A stretch of 64,000 bases of DNA from Phoma sp. XZ068 (Eukaryota; Ascomycota; Dothideomycetes; Pleosporales; Didymellaceae), in the NCBI GenBank assembly GCA_004835665.1, contig RBKR01000009.1, forward strand, positions 1,550,001-1,614,000, given 5' to 3'. Below are positions 32,923 through 43,164 of this stretch, piece by piece (position 1 is the first letter of the stretch; every line of letters begins with the position of its first letter). Under the pieces are notes generated by a model that was not told the origin of the DNA, did no database searches, and saw only the letters and a list, made by a program, of their open reading frames with translations. The position numbers were made by a program, and so were the translations under genes.

Positions 32923-33846
32923 TACAACGTATCTTTGTTTTGGCTTCGACTTTTTATTTTTATTTTTGGTCGGGAGTTGTTTTGTCGCGGTATAGACGGT
33001 GTTTGTATCTCATTGCATGTCCTTCTCTTGTTGAGCGAGTATGACATCGATATGCGTTTCGGTTTTGTATGCGTTTTTGCGTCAAGCTTCGTCGATATTC
33101 AATCTCAAGACTACATATCTCGACAACCATTATCCCGACTAAGCTAACCCGACAATTCCTCCTGTTCGTGTCCTCGTCTATTTCAACTCCCGTCTCACCA
33201 ACATCACGAATCCACAAACATGCACGCACCGACACGCACGATCCGCCCGCGTAGTCCCAGCACCTAGTCTCAGGCAAATGCACATACAAGGCAAGAAATA
33301 CCTGTGTGAACTTAGCTTTTGAACTTTAGTAGCTGCATGTCTCACTTTCTATTGTCTTACTTCTGTCTCACTTCCCATTCAATCCTCCAGGTCTTGTGAT
33401 GTAACGTAACGTAACGTGCCATGCCATGCCACACTAGACAAGTCACGCTTACAGTTACAGTTACACGGCGAACAAAGGTACCACAAACATTTGACTTGAC
33501 AGGAGCTTGATGAGCTTAGCGGGACGTCATACAGCACGGCACAGTAGTATAACGCAACACTATAGTGTAGACAGTATAAACAGTTTAGACAGTATAAACA
33601 GTGGATAGGCGTACAACTGTAAAATAGTTCATAGTTCAGAATGGTAAAAACAGTGATTAGGGCAGTGAGAAAACAAATCGATCAATTCGGGTATATATAT
33701 GTACTATTAACGCCCCTCCCCACCCCGTCCGTTCTTTCCTCCTCGCCCCTAGATCCTCAGACCTTTCTTTCTGCTGGTATCACATCTCCTCGCAACAACG
33801 CCGGCGCCAACCCACGCCAACGAGACACCCAAGCGTGAACACCCAC
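32923..33846. other. Intergenic region with short tandem runs
   Basis: Between the HeLo-pseudokinase and the LITAF gene. Small tandem repeats are present: GTAAC units near 33402-33418, GCCAT units near 33418-33430, and a repeated ACAGTATAAACAG phrase near 33569-33602. No gene is supported. Confidence 0.5.
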
Positions 33847-34559
33847 TTAAGCGTGAATATGCACCTCAGTAGTCCCGCTCCGATGCCACGTAGCAAGCAG
33901 CACACCGCATCGCCCACACTTATGCTGGACATCCTTGAGAGAATTCATAACGTACGGAATACATCCGAGACAGCAGAAGCAGCAGAGACCGAGACCCCAC
34001 GCACTAAAAGAACATCAGCACAACCCACACAGCAAGTAATTGGGGGGTGTAAATAGTCAACTTACTGTGTAGTATTTCCCGTCTCAAACGCAACATTCGT
34101 CATCGCGCGTTGCCCGCACGCGGGACAATCCGCTGGCGCCGGTCCGCGACCTAGACTAGCTATCGGAGTGGCGTTCTGGTACACGGTGCCGCTCTGCTGC
34201 TGGGGAGGCATGCCGGGCTGCTGGGGGTGCGGGTACGCTTTTTGCTGCTGCTCGTAGGGGCTTTGGGCTGGGGCGGGCTGGACATGGCCTGGTGGGGGGG
34301 ATTGGGGTTGTTGCGGGTGTTGCGGGTAGGGTTGGTGGTATTGTTGCTGTTGTTGTTGCGGGGGGAATTGAGGTGCCGCGGGGTCTTGGTGGTATACAGG
34401 CGGTTGGGGTTGGCCTGTTACGTCGGGGGAGAGGGGGTATTGCTGCATGGGTACTGGAGGGGAGTTAGTATACGAGTTTCGAGAAGGCGGTGTTGTTGAG
34501 TTTGCGAATTCATTATTGCAAGCGCAGAGGAATTGTGACTTACCACCTTGTTTCTCCAT
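33847..34559 (-). CDS. LITAF-domain protein with Gln/Pro-rich N-terminus
   Basis: LITAF (SIMPLE) domain proteins are zinc-binding, monotopic membrane proteins of late endosomes. Exons are 34559-34544, 34453-34066 and 34003-33847, 186 residues. The first intron (34454-34543) has GTAAGT, ACTAAC and CCAG signals but is 90 nt with no stop, so an unspliced reading also stays open. The N-terminal two thirds is low-complexity Gln/Pro/Tyr. The LITAF domain starts at CPACGQRAMTNVAF. Across the second intron it continues with a Cys-rich hydrophobic segment WGLGLCCFCCLGCIPYV, HKCGRCGVLLATW and a terminal TTEVHIHA. The paired CxxC knuckles and the membrane-inserting helix are intact. Confidence 0.88.
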
Positions 34560-35415
34560 TTTGTCGAATTGTCGAATTGACGATGTTGTTAATGAATTGA
34601 TTCACAGGTTTGAGGTGTTGAGTCGCCAAGGTGAACACCAGATCTGGGAACAAAGAAACTTTGTATTCTGCAAGCAGCTGAAAAATCCAAGCTCCAAATT
34701 TCCACAAGGCTCACTGGTACGTTTATATCATCAGTCAACCCAGCATCAAGGCGTACCGCCTTCGACCCCTGCGCCATATGAGAGGCTGCGGCGCGCGCAC
34801 AGCCCTCATTAGGGGATGGTCAGGCTGAAGCGCATTTTTCGTCCAACGACGTGCAGTGCATCCACGCTGCTCATTGGTCGAGGAGCTCCAGCTGAGTCCC
34901 CGCGTTCCCAAAGGGTGCTTTTCAGACCTGAGGCTGGCCACGAACGTCGTGTTGTTGATGCGAGCGTGCAGGGGAAGGCGAGGCTCGCGAATTCTGCCCC
35001 CATTGTGGCGGTACACTAGGCTGTGGGAGGAAATTGGTACTTGGCGTCAAACACACCATGTCGTGTATGCACTTGAGTATGACATGTTGTGCATGCACTG
35101 ATTGCTTGAATGATGTGCGTTGTAACAGCAGCAGCAGATGGATGGAGGATTGAATGGTGCACATGAATTATCGATGAAATGCTCTTGCTGCATCGCAAGG
35201 CTGTGCAGACCGCACGATGATCTGCATTGTAGAGCTAGATACGCGTTAGCGCGGTTCCTGCAGGCGCCGGGCTATTTTTGCGACCATGTGCAGACTGCGG
35301 CAAGCCCTTGATAAGGACCGCCTCGTGCAGCATTTGTGTGCTGATCGATGCGGAATGGAGTGCGACCAACGGGTAGTGACACCTGTACAGCCTGATCTTG
35401 CTCACCGGTGTGGTG
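34560..35415. other. Intergenic region upstream of the LITAF gene
   Basis: LITAF promoter and 3' flank of AAR2. ORFs on both strands at 34.7-35.2 kb overlap one another and lack similarity. Confidence 0.5.
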
Positions 35416-36705
35416 TCAATACCGCTGATCCATGTCGTCGAGATCAGCGTCTTCCGAGTCTTCGGCTACATCCTTGCCGACATCGCTTCCGTTCAACTCG
35501 TCAAGTTGCGCTGGTGTCAGCTCGACGACTGTAGGAGCAAAGTCGCCAGACTCGTCGTCCTCGTCTGCATCGGGCACGTCCATCTCCACGCGCTCGCCGT
35601 CCTCGAGATCCAACATTCCACGCTTGACAAACGAATCGCCGCGCTCCCAGCCAAACTGTTTATGAAGATAGTCCTCCAGCTCGTCCAACTCGTCCACCAT
35701 GTCTGACTTCCATTTTCCGTCAAAATCGTCCAGGTTCCTCCGAAATCTTCTAAACAGCGGCCGCAGGAAGCCTCCCCCCGTCTCGTTCATGTCGAAGAAT
35801 CCATCCATATCCACACAATGACTCAGCTGCACGCGCAGAGTCCGGAGTAGTTCGAGGAACAGCTGGGATCGGTCCTTGATCGCTTGTCGGCAGGTAAACA
35901 GCAACGTCAAGATCCGCTTCCACTGCTCCAAACAGGAATTGTTGTTGAGCGTGAGAACCATGAGGAAGGCAAACTGCAGCTCACCCAGCACCTCAAACTC
36001 CCGACTGTGCTTATCGCCTGCTTGGCTGTGGTTGTCGATCAGGTCTCCCAGGAACCAGGACCTGTCTTGTGCTGCCTCGGTCCGTTCTCGCCCCGTTGCT
36101 CCCACTCTCCACGTCCGTTTGAGGTCAACTGGTAGAAATCTGAGCTCCTTCTCTGGGTGTTGCGTGGAGTTGCTTAATTCCAGCCCAGGAATGGACTCCA
36201 AATCTAGTAGGCCAGAGGACGCAGATGTCAAACTCCAGTGATCAGGATTGAGACCGCATATCCGCGACAATAGCGTTTGTGTGATTCTCGACGTAAGCTC
36301 ATCCCAGTCCTCCGACTCCTCGTCCCAATCGCCTTCTGCGCCCGAGTCCCCCTCTTGCACCGTCTGTCGGTACGGCGTAAGTCCATCCTTCCATATGCTT
36401 CCGAGATTCCCCTTCCATCTCAGCACTTCAGTTTGAGACGTCTCGGCGACCAGATCCTCGGTCTGCTCATCCCATCTCTTGACGAAGACTTGCGGTGAGC
36501 CCGTCCCAGGCGACACGTAGAACCACGCTCCATGCCGTATGGACAGCGCACTGTCACTAGCCGCGAAGATAAAGTGCAGGCCCGGCGGTAGATTTTTGAC
36601 GCCTTTGAACTTTGGTGATGTGGTAAACGACAGCAGGTCAATACCGGCGAGTGCTTTTTGCGGCAGGTCCAGTAGCAGCACGCAGCTATTGATGGACGAG
36701 GCCAT
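35416..36705 (-). CDS. AAR2: AAR2 splicing factor (U5 snRNP assembly)
   Basis: Aar2 binds Prp8 in the cytoplasm and is exchanged for Brr2 during U5 snRNP maturation. The intronless product has 429 residues. The N-terminal beta domain shows the family phrase VLLLDLPQKALAGIDLLSF, then SPKFKGVKNLPPGLHFIFAA. The helical C-terminal domain includes ELQFAFLMVLTLNNNSCLEQWK and RILTLLFTCRQAI, the conserved core of the AAR2 family. The end is very acidic (DADEDDESGDF and a Ser/Asp/Glu tail), longer than in yeast. The first ATG after the promoter is used (MASSINSCVLLLD). Confidence 0.88.
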   Translation of the reverse strand: MASSINSCVLLLDLPQKALAGIDLLSFTTSPKFKGVKNLPPGLHFIFAASDSALSIRHGAWFYVSPGTGSPQVFVKRWDEQTEDLVAETSQTEVLRWKGNLGSIWKDGLTPYRQTVQEGDSGAEGDWDEESEDWDELTSRITQTLLSRICGLNPDHWSLTSASSGLLDLESIPGLELSNSTQHPEKELRFLPVDLKRTWRVGATGRERTEAAQDRSWFLGDLIDNHSQAGDKHSREFEVLGELQFAFLMVLTLNNNSCLEQWKRILTLLFTCRQAIKDRSQLFLELLRTLRVQLSHCVDMDGFFDMNETGGGFLRPLFRRFRRNLDDFDGKWKSDMVDELDELEDYLHKQFGWERGDSFVKRGMLDLEDGERVEMDVPDADEDDESGDFAPTVVELTPAQLDELNGSDVGKDVAEDSEDADLDDMDQRY

Positions 36706-37538
36706 CCTGGAGCCGTGGAATAACTCCTCGAATTCTGTGTGCCGCAGAATGGTGGATGGTTATGTGTTGTACAATTAGATATGGGCAGATATTATAGAGA
36801 CGGTGTGTCCCAGATACGGTGGCGCCCGGACACGTGCGGCGGACTAGCTCGACATTGAAAAAATCTTGCAGATACGAAAGACACGAAACGGTGTGGTTGT
36901 GGATGGCGAGCGAGGACTGACTGGGAGGAAACTGTCCGGGTTGCTGCAGGTTAAGAGATTGCCATGTTCGGTGGACCCAAGCAGCGGATAGCGTGGACGA
37001 GCTGTGGGATTCTGGCGTGGCGGGAGGGACCGCCGATGGTTTCGCCGACGAGAACCATAGGTGATGCGGGCCCGCCGAGCAAGGCTTGTGGACGCTCCAG
37101 GCAGCGTGTCATCGTGCTGTTGCTGGAGTTTCTGCAATGTCTTGACGATCACGGTGAACACGGTTTTGTCTAGAAGAGATCAGCGCGCCTGAGACGGCGA
37201 TCTTCTGCGCGTTGATGACCCCGCGGCGCCGATATCCGTCATAAGGTTGGGTGCTTTGTTGCAAGTGAAGACAGCAGGGTGAAGACGGCAGCGAGGTGAC
37301 ACGACGAGGATTAGTAGGTGTTTAAGATTGTGACTGGCTCTGTTGTGGCACGCTGCTTCTCGTCGGGTTCTACAGCATCCGCGGAAAAGGGCCGCATTCT
37401 GATGAGGCTCTGGGGTGAGCTACCCCACGTCATCTTCAACGTTCGAGCCAGACACGATCATACTTTCCATGCAATCCACGTTTCCGCCGAGCTTTCTTGA
37501 AGCTGCATAGAATAAACTTCTACCTATAGCAGCCTGCG

Positions 37539-37607
<69 letters not shown>

Positions 37608-37678
37608 GTTGAAAGTTCCTCGCCTCTATCAACCACCTCTACGCGTCCACAGCACACCTCCCCTCAACCACCTCCACA
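36706..37678. other. Intergenic region with CT/CA microsatellite
   Basis: Divergent promoter space between AAR2 and SNF8. A compound (TC)16(AC)17-like tract occupies 37541-37606, only about 70 bases before the SNF8 start codon, so it probably lies in or near its 5' UTR. A 69-codon ORF at 36964-37173 lacks similarity. Confidence 0.6.
37541..37606. repeat. Compound (TC)n(AC)n microsatellite
   Basis: Sixty-six bases of uninterrupted dinucleotide repeat in the SNF8 promoter or 5' UTR. Copy number is likely to vary between strains. Confidence 0.95.
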
Positions 37679-38506
37679 ATGGACCGCCGCCGCACCCCCG
37701 GGCTCTCCTCCCTCTCGTCAAACCGCCTGCAAAACCACCACTACACCTCCCACGGCGCGACCCTCCGCTCCCGCAACGCACAGTCCCTCGAAACCCAACT
37801 CTCCGTCTTCCAATCCCTCGTGCACAACTTCGCCCTCACCCACAGCAAAGACATCCGTGCGAACCCCGCCTTCCGCGCAGAATTCGCCCGCATGTGCACA
37901 GCCCTCAACATAGACTTTCTCGCATCCTCATACCACGCCAAATCCTCCTCAAACCCAGTCCGCAAACCCGGCAGCAGCAGCAGCAGCAGCAGCATCGCCT
38001 CGGGAGGGGAAAGCATATGGGCGAGCTTATTAGGAGGAAGTGTCCACGACTTCTACTTCAACCTCGGCGTAACAATCGTCGACATCTGCCGCTCGACACG
38101 TTCGGAAAACGGGGGTCTGATATCCCTGTCCGATCTCCGCAGCCACATCTCGCGCGGCCGCGCAATCGGGTCCGCGATGAGCGTGTCCGACGCCGACATC
38201 GAGCAGGCTGTTAAAGCGCTGCAGCCGCTAGGATCGTGTTTTGGGATTGTGAAGATTGGGCATAGGAGTTTGATTAGGAGTGTGCCCAAGGAACTGAATA
38301 CGGATCAGAGTACGGTGTTGGAGGCGGTGGGGGTGATGGGGTATGTGACGGTGAGTATGTTGCAGGTGAATCTTGGGTGGGGGCGGCCGAGGGCGGTGGC
38401 GGTGGTGGAGGATTTGATGGCGGATAGTTTGGTGTGGGTTGATACTCAGGCGGGGGAGAATGAGTATTGGAGTCCTGCTTTTATTACGGGGGGAGGGTTG
38501 AAATGA
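37679..38506 (+). CDS. SNF8: ESCRT-II subunit Vps22/Snf8
   Basis: Snf8 with Vps25 and Vps36 forms ESCRT-II, which sorts ubiquitinated membrane proteins into multivesicular endosomes. The 275-residue intronless protein has the EAP30 family order: a basic start (MDRRRTPGLSSL), the helical segment LETQLSVFQSLVHNFALTHS, NPAFRAEFARMCTALNIDFLAS, then two winged-helix domains containing DFYFNLGVTIVDICRSTR, LISLSDLRSHISR and LGWGRPRAVAVVEDLMADSLVWVD. A CAG run codes about eight serines between the coiled coil and the first winged helix (SSSSSSS near residue 100). The gene is convergent with the next one. Confidence 0.93.
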   Translation: MDRRRTPGLSSLSSNRLQNHHYTSHGATLRSRNAQSLETQLSVFQSLVHNFALTHSKDIRANPAFRAEFARMCTALNIDFLASSYHAKSSSNPVRKPGSSSSSSSIASGGESIWASLLGGSVHDFYFNLGVTIVDICRSTRSENGGLISLSDLRSHISRGRAIGSAMSVSDADIEQAVKALQPLGSCFGIVKIGHRSLIRSVPKELNTDQSTVLEAVGVMGYVTVSMLQVNLGWGRPRAVAVVEDLMADSLVWVDTQAGENEYWSPAFITGGGLK

Positions 38507-38660
38507 TCAATAGCAAATCAAGGAGATAAAGTTCAGGAAGAGAGGAAGGAGATAGACATGATACCCGGCAACGCCAACACCCTCACAATCAAATTCTCAA
38601 CATTTAAATCTTGAACAGGGTATATACATCCTCTACTCTACAAATATATCATACATCCAC

Positions 38661-40691
38661 CTACCACAAATACTCCGCCTCCACCCACCTCACCTCCTCG
38701 GCCTCCCTCCACGCACCCGTCTTATCCTTCGCATCAGGCAGCACAACGCGATGCCACAGCCCCACAAACCGCCTCGCCGCAGCCTCGTCCTCAAACTCGA
38801 CGATCCAGCGGTTGTACACGCGGTTCATGACGAGCTGGTTCGTTTCCTTTGCGCCCGCTGCGTCGTCGGCGTCACTGCTGGGGCCCATGAAGCTTGCTAT
38901 CAGGGGGTCTTCATATTCGACTACATCGTCGTGCCTCTCTTGTCTCTCGCGTGATGTGTTAGCGGCGCGCGGGTTCAACGTGGAGACGGCCTGGAATTTA
39001 TCTGGCTTTCTTGTCTTGAGGTTGATTACATCTCGCAGGCGGCGCAGGGCGGTCGCCGCGTCGTTGCGGAAGGGCCAGATGATGCCGTGGGCGTGGGCGT
39101 GGCGCGAGATCATCCCCCACAGGTCCCACTGGCTGGGCTCGTAGCCGTCGATGCGGAGTAGCACGCGGTGGATCTTGGCGCCGCTGGCGTCGACGTTGGG
39201 CACGATGGGTGCGTAGCCGCCTGCGTCGATGAGGGCGCGCAGGGCGCGGTTGTACGGCTGCATGATGGTGCGGAGGTCGAGCTTGTGGCCGGTGGGGTGC
39301 AGCACGAAGGAGCTGGATATGGCGCGCAGGTCCTCGCCGTTCTCGAGGAAGCCGGCGGGCGGCGGGATGGGCGAGTGGATGCTGGCCGGGGCATGGAGGG
39401 CGCTAAGCTTGCTCAGGCGGGCAGCGTTCTTCTGGTAGGCGAGGGCGGACGCGGGCGTGTGGAAGAGCAGGTAGTAGAACGGCAGGCGCTCGAGCGAGAG
39501 CGGGTCGCGGCCGGGGATGATCTTGTAGAAGGCGCCCTCGCGCGACCACGACTCGATGTGCAGGCCGCGGGGGACCAGGCGGCGGAAGTCGGCCTCGGTC
39601 AGGGCGGTGCTGCAGTTGGACAGCTGGAGGACGGTCGTCTGCTCGCCGCGCGCGCGGAAGGCGTCAATGGTCTTTTCGCGGCTGGTCCTGGTATCAGAAG
39701 GCGTGGGGCGGATGAGCGAGGATGTGGGCGGAGCCGGCAGGTCGAGCTTGGGCGGCGAGGGCCGTTGGGCGACGGGCTCGGGGCGGACCTGGGTGCTGGC
39801 TTCGGGGAAGAGCTCTTCGAGGAGAGACTGCTCGCTGACCTCGCCGGGTGCTGGCGGCGCCTGTGGTGTAGGCTGTGGGGACTGGTGGTGGCTGGACAGC
39901 TTCGAGGTCGCCTGCGCTTGAATCTGCTGGGCAAGGGTGTTCTCCGTCTTGCGTGGCTCAGGCGACTGCTGCACCTCGCTCTTTCTCGCTGCCATACGGG
40001 GCTTCGTCCGTTTCGTCCTGGGCGCTGTGCTGTCGCCGCTCGTGGTCGTCTCACCAGCCTCTGCATCTTCCGTGGCTTCATTCGTAGCTTCCACAACTGG
40101 CGGCTTTGCAGCACTTCCAGCCCCCTCTCCCGCCTGCAGCAGCGCCAATTGCCCCTCGACCTGCTTGAGCCTTTCTCGCAGCTCGTCCTCTGTCTCGGTC
40201 GACACTCGCACCCGCTCTGTCTTGTGCAGGTCGTTTTTCATCGTCCACGGGCCCGGACTTGCGGCAGGTAGGCCATCCGTGTCGCTGTGACTCGAGAACC
40301 TGAAAATCTTCATTGGCGGTGCTAAGCCGGTTGCCTGCTTCCCGCCGAGAAGACCCCTCATTCGGTGTGCCTGGCTCTTGTATGTCATGTTGGCAGCGCT
40401 ACCTGGCTGCTCTGTCGGTGCTGCAGCCAAGTCACGCATCCATCTCCCATTCCTGAACTGTCCGCCCGGCTTCGTGGCTGTACGTGCAGACGTTGGAGCC
40501 GCCTTGTAGCCCGACGACAGTCCAAAAGACAAGTCTTGCTGTGGCTGTTCCCTCCGTGTCGCGCCATGCGCATCGTCACCGCCGGCGGTCGAGGGCCTGT
40601 TGGTCGGCTTGTCGGAAGCGAAGCGCACCTGGCAGGCGCTCCAGAGAGGTCGACATGGCCGCAGATGTCGAGGTAGGCGCGGCGGTGGCAT
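38661..40691 (-). CDS. Probable mitochondrial protein of unknown function
   Basis: I do not recognise the family. With the ATG at 40691 the product has 676 residues and starts MPPPRLPRHLRPCRPLWSAC, followed by QVRFASDK. This basic, acid-free start with a RFAS cleavage-like phrase suggests a mitochondrial presequence. The first 400 residues are mostly disordered (Ala/Pro/Gln/Thr-rich) with a coiled-coil phrase TEDELRERLKQVEGQLALLQ. The conserved-looking part is C-terminal: TVLQLSNCSTALTEADFRRL resembles the first strand and helix of an RRM-like fold. Later come GHKLDLRTIMQPYNRALRAL and YNRWIVEFEDEAAARRFVGL. A role in mitochondrial RNA handling is only a guess. Earlier in-frame ATGs overlap the divergent AFG2 promoter and are less likely. 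Confidence 0.7.
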   Translation of the reverse strand: MPPPRLPRHLRPCRPLWSACQVRFASDKPTNRPSTAGGDDAHGATRREQPQQDLSFGLSSGYKAAPTSARTATKPGGQFRNGRWMRDLAAAPTEQPGSAANMTYKSQAHRMRGLLGGKQATGLAPPMKIFRFSSHSDTDGLPAASPGPWTMKNDLHKTERVRVSTETEDELRERLKQVEGQLALLQAGEGAGSAAKPPVVEATNEATEDAEAGETTTSGDSTAPRTKRTKPRMAARKSEVQQSPEPRKTENTLAQQIQAQATSKLSSHHQSPQPTPQAPPAPGEVSEQSLLEELFPEASTQVRPEPVAQRPSPPKLDLPAPPTSSLIRPTPSDTRTSREKTIDAFRARGEQTTVLQLSNCSTALTEADFRRLVPRGLHIESWSREGAFYKIIPGRDPLSLERLPFYYLLFHTPASALAYQKNAARLSKLSALHAPASIHSPIPPPAGFLENGEDLRAISSSFVLHPTGHKLDLRTIMQPYNRALRALIDAGGYAPIVPNVDASGAKIHRVLLRIDGYEPSQWDLWGMISRHAHAHGIIWPFRNDAATALRRLRDVINLKTRKPDKFQAVSTLNPRAANTSRERQERHDDVVEYEDPLIASFMGPSSDADDAAGAKETNQLVMNRVYNRWIVEFEDEAAARRFVGLWHRVVLPDAKDKTGAWREAEEVRWVEAEYLW

Positions 40692-40868
40692 CAATTGTCG
40701 CTTCGTCCCATTGCACGCGACGCCATCCGCGCGCATCGCGACGTTTGGAAAAGCCTCGAGCACCTGTCCGCATTGGGCACTAGCGCGTCCCGCTTAGTCA
40801 ATCATGCACATTTTCCACCACAGCGAGCATCTATATGGGGAGTCACAATCACAAGAAAATTCCTCCTA

Positions 40869-43164
40869 ATGAGCGTGGCCTTTACTCTCCGCCCGCTGGA
40901 GCGCAACCCGCCAAGCACGCCTGGCAACGCGCTCGAGGGTGCGTTTCGAGTTCATCTTTCGCCCAAAGAGCTGAGGAACCACCGACTCACAAATGGCGAC
41001 TTGATTAGACTAAAGACAGTGGCCGGCTTCAAGGGCTACGGCGTTGCTTGGACTGCGGCGGGGACAAACCCAGCAAACAAGCCCATAGCCAAGGTTACTG
41101 ATCTGCTAAAGGAGCAGTGCGGCCTGTCACTGAACGATCCAGTGTGGATCGAGAAAGCCAGTGACTCGTGGAAGCCTCTCACGAGCGTTCAAATCGCATA
41201 TCCAGAGTCTATTGAGGACGATGCCAAGTTTGCCTCGACAGACGAGCTGCTCTACTGGGCTCGTTATGCGCTAGTGGATGTGGAGCTTGTCCTGCCAGGA
41301 TGCAGTCTGCAGGTACAAGCAAAAGGCCCAAAAGAGCAGCTGAAAGCGCCCAAAATACGCCTGACAGTGCAGAGCATCGATCCCCAACCGGACGAGAACA
41401 GTGCACTGTACTTTGATCCGGTCAATACCCAAGTCATAGCCGCAGACGAGCCTCCCCCGCAGCAGCAGCCTCAGCAACCTGCACAACAGCCTGCTAAGCC
41501 CACTTCAGAGATCCTCAAGTTGGACAGTGAGGGCATTGGAGGCCTCTCAGAGCACATTGCATCCATCAATAAAAGTCTTTTCTTCTTCTCACACGCAGCA
41601 TCTACTCTCTCTGATCAGCATCTCCTTGGACCCACCACCTTTCTCTTTCACGGACCGGAGGGTACTGGTAAAAGCATGCTACTGGAACGTCTTGCACAGG
41701 GACCCTGGAAGGATGTGCAACGGTTGAGTCTCGAGACACATCCGAAGAACCAAGCCCTAGGCATCGAGGACACCTTCGAAGCAGCCAAGGAGAACCAACC
41801 CAGCCTAATTTTAATGGACAACCTGGACAGGTTCCTCGAAAAGGCAGAGACATTGGTCGGCAAGCTGCGCTCTGAATTGGCAAAATTAGAAGGAAGCAAA
41901 GTAGTGGTCGCGGCAGCTGCCCGCAGCATCTACGACATCGACTCGAGTCTACGCACAACATCAGGATTCAAAGCGGAGCTGGAGATCTTCCCGCCCAACC
42001 TCGCGCAACGCGAGGACATACTACGCCAGGTCCTCGGTCCTGACCGAGCCATCTCGAGCATTAACCTCACTGCCGTAGCAGAGCGCGCCCACGGCTTTGT
42101 AGGCCGGGACATCCACAAACTGTGCGGGCTTGCACGAAACCACCGCGTACGGGAAGTCTACGACAGCCTAGACGACGAAAAGAAGGAGTCGTTCGGCGAG
42201 GTGCTAGAAGCAGGCGATTTCGTCTCCCAATCCGACTTCGACGCCGTAATCGACCAAGTCCAACCCACCGTCCTCAAAGACAGCATCCTCGAAGTGCCAA
42301 AGGTAAAATGGGACCAAATCGCCGGCCTCGACCACGTCCGCGCCCTCCTCGAAGCCATCACCATCCGCCCCTTCAAGGTATGCAATTCCCCCCTCCCTCC
42401 ATCAATCCATACTAACCCCGCAGCACCCCGACCTCGACACCAAATTCGGCGGCCCCCAATCCCGCAAAGGCGTGCTAATGTACGGCCCCCCCGGCTGCGC
42501 CAAAACCCTCATCGCCCAAGCCATCGCCACGGAATCGCACCAAAACTTCCTCGCCGTCAAAGGCTCCGAGCTAATAAAAATGTACGTCGGCGAATCCGAG
42601 CGCGCAATCCGCGACGTCTTCCGCCGCGCGCGGGCCGCCAAACCATGCATCATTTTCTTCGACGAGATTGACAGTATCGGCAAGGCGAGGGATAAGATGG
42701 GTGATAGCGGGTTGAATGTTGTGGCTACCTTGCTTAATGAGATGGATGGCATTGAGGCCCTGAAAGATGTTTTTATTATCGGCGCGACTAATAGACCGGA
42801 TATTCTCGACTCTGCTTTAATCAGAACAGGACGATTCGATGCGCATATTCATATTGGGTTGCCTACGCGAGAGGCCCGCAGGCAGATTCTTGATATTCAT
42901 ACGCGACGCCGCCCGTTGGCGGAGGACGTCAATCTCGATGTCGTTGCGAATCGGACGGAGGGGAGTAGTGGTGCGGATATTAAGGGGCTGTGTGCGGTGG
43001 CGGTGGAGATGGCGATTGCGGATTTTGAGAAGGAGGGTGGCGTGCCGGAGGTTAGGATGGGGCATTGGGAGAGGGCGCTTGAGGGGCATCAGCCGCATAC
43101 GTTGAAGGATGAGGCCGAGCGGTATAAGTATTGGCGGCCCGGTATGAGTTTGGGGGAGGTGTGA
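40869..43164 (+). CDS. Afg2/SPATA5-type AAA ATPase (CDC48 family)
   Basis: Afg2/Drg1 is a hexameric double-ring ATPase that strips Rlp24 and other factors from cytoplasmic pre-60S ribosomes. Exons are 40869-42377 and 42424-43164, 749 residues. After an N-terminal domain and a Gln/Pro linker, D1 has Walker A GPEGTGKS, but its Walker B reads LILMDNLD, so the usual catalytic DE pair is absent. D2 is canonical: GPPGCAKT (the Afg2-type loop), IIFFDEIDSI, GATNRPDILDSALIRTGRFD and an Arg finger region. The degenerate D1 is unusual for a ribosome-maturation Afg2, which normally has two active rings. It may therefore be a diverged relative. The start MSVAFTLRPLE is chosen after an upstream frame without similarity. 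Confidence 0.8.

Noticed and set aside
36964..37173. 69-codon plus-strand ORF
   Set aside because: No similarity and placed in a divergent promoter region; cannot be told from chance.
39168..40271. Plus-strand ORF of 367 codons
   Set aside because: Antisense to the mitochondrial protein gene in a GC-rich stretch; no family phrase and no promoter context.
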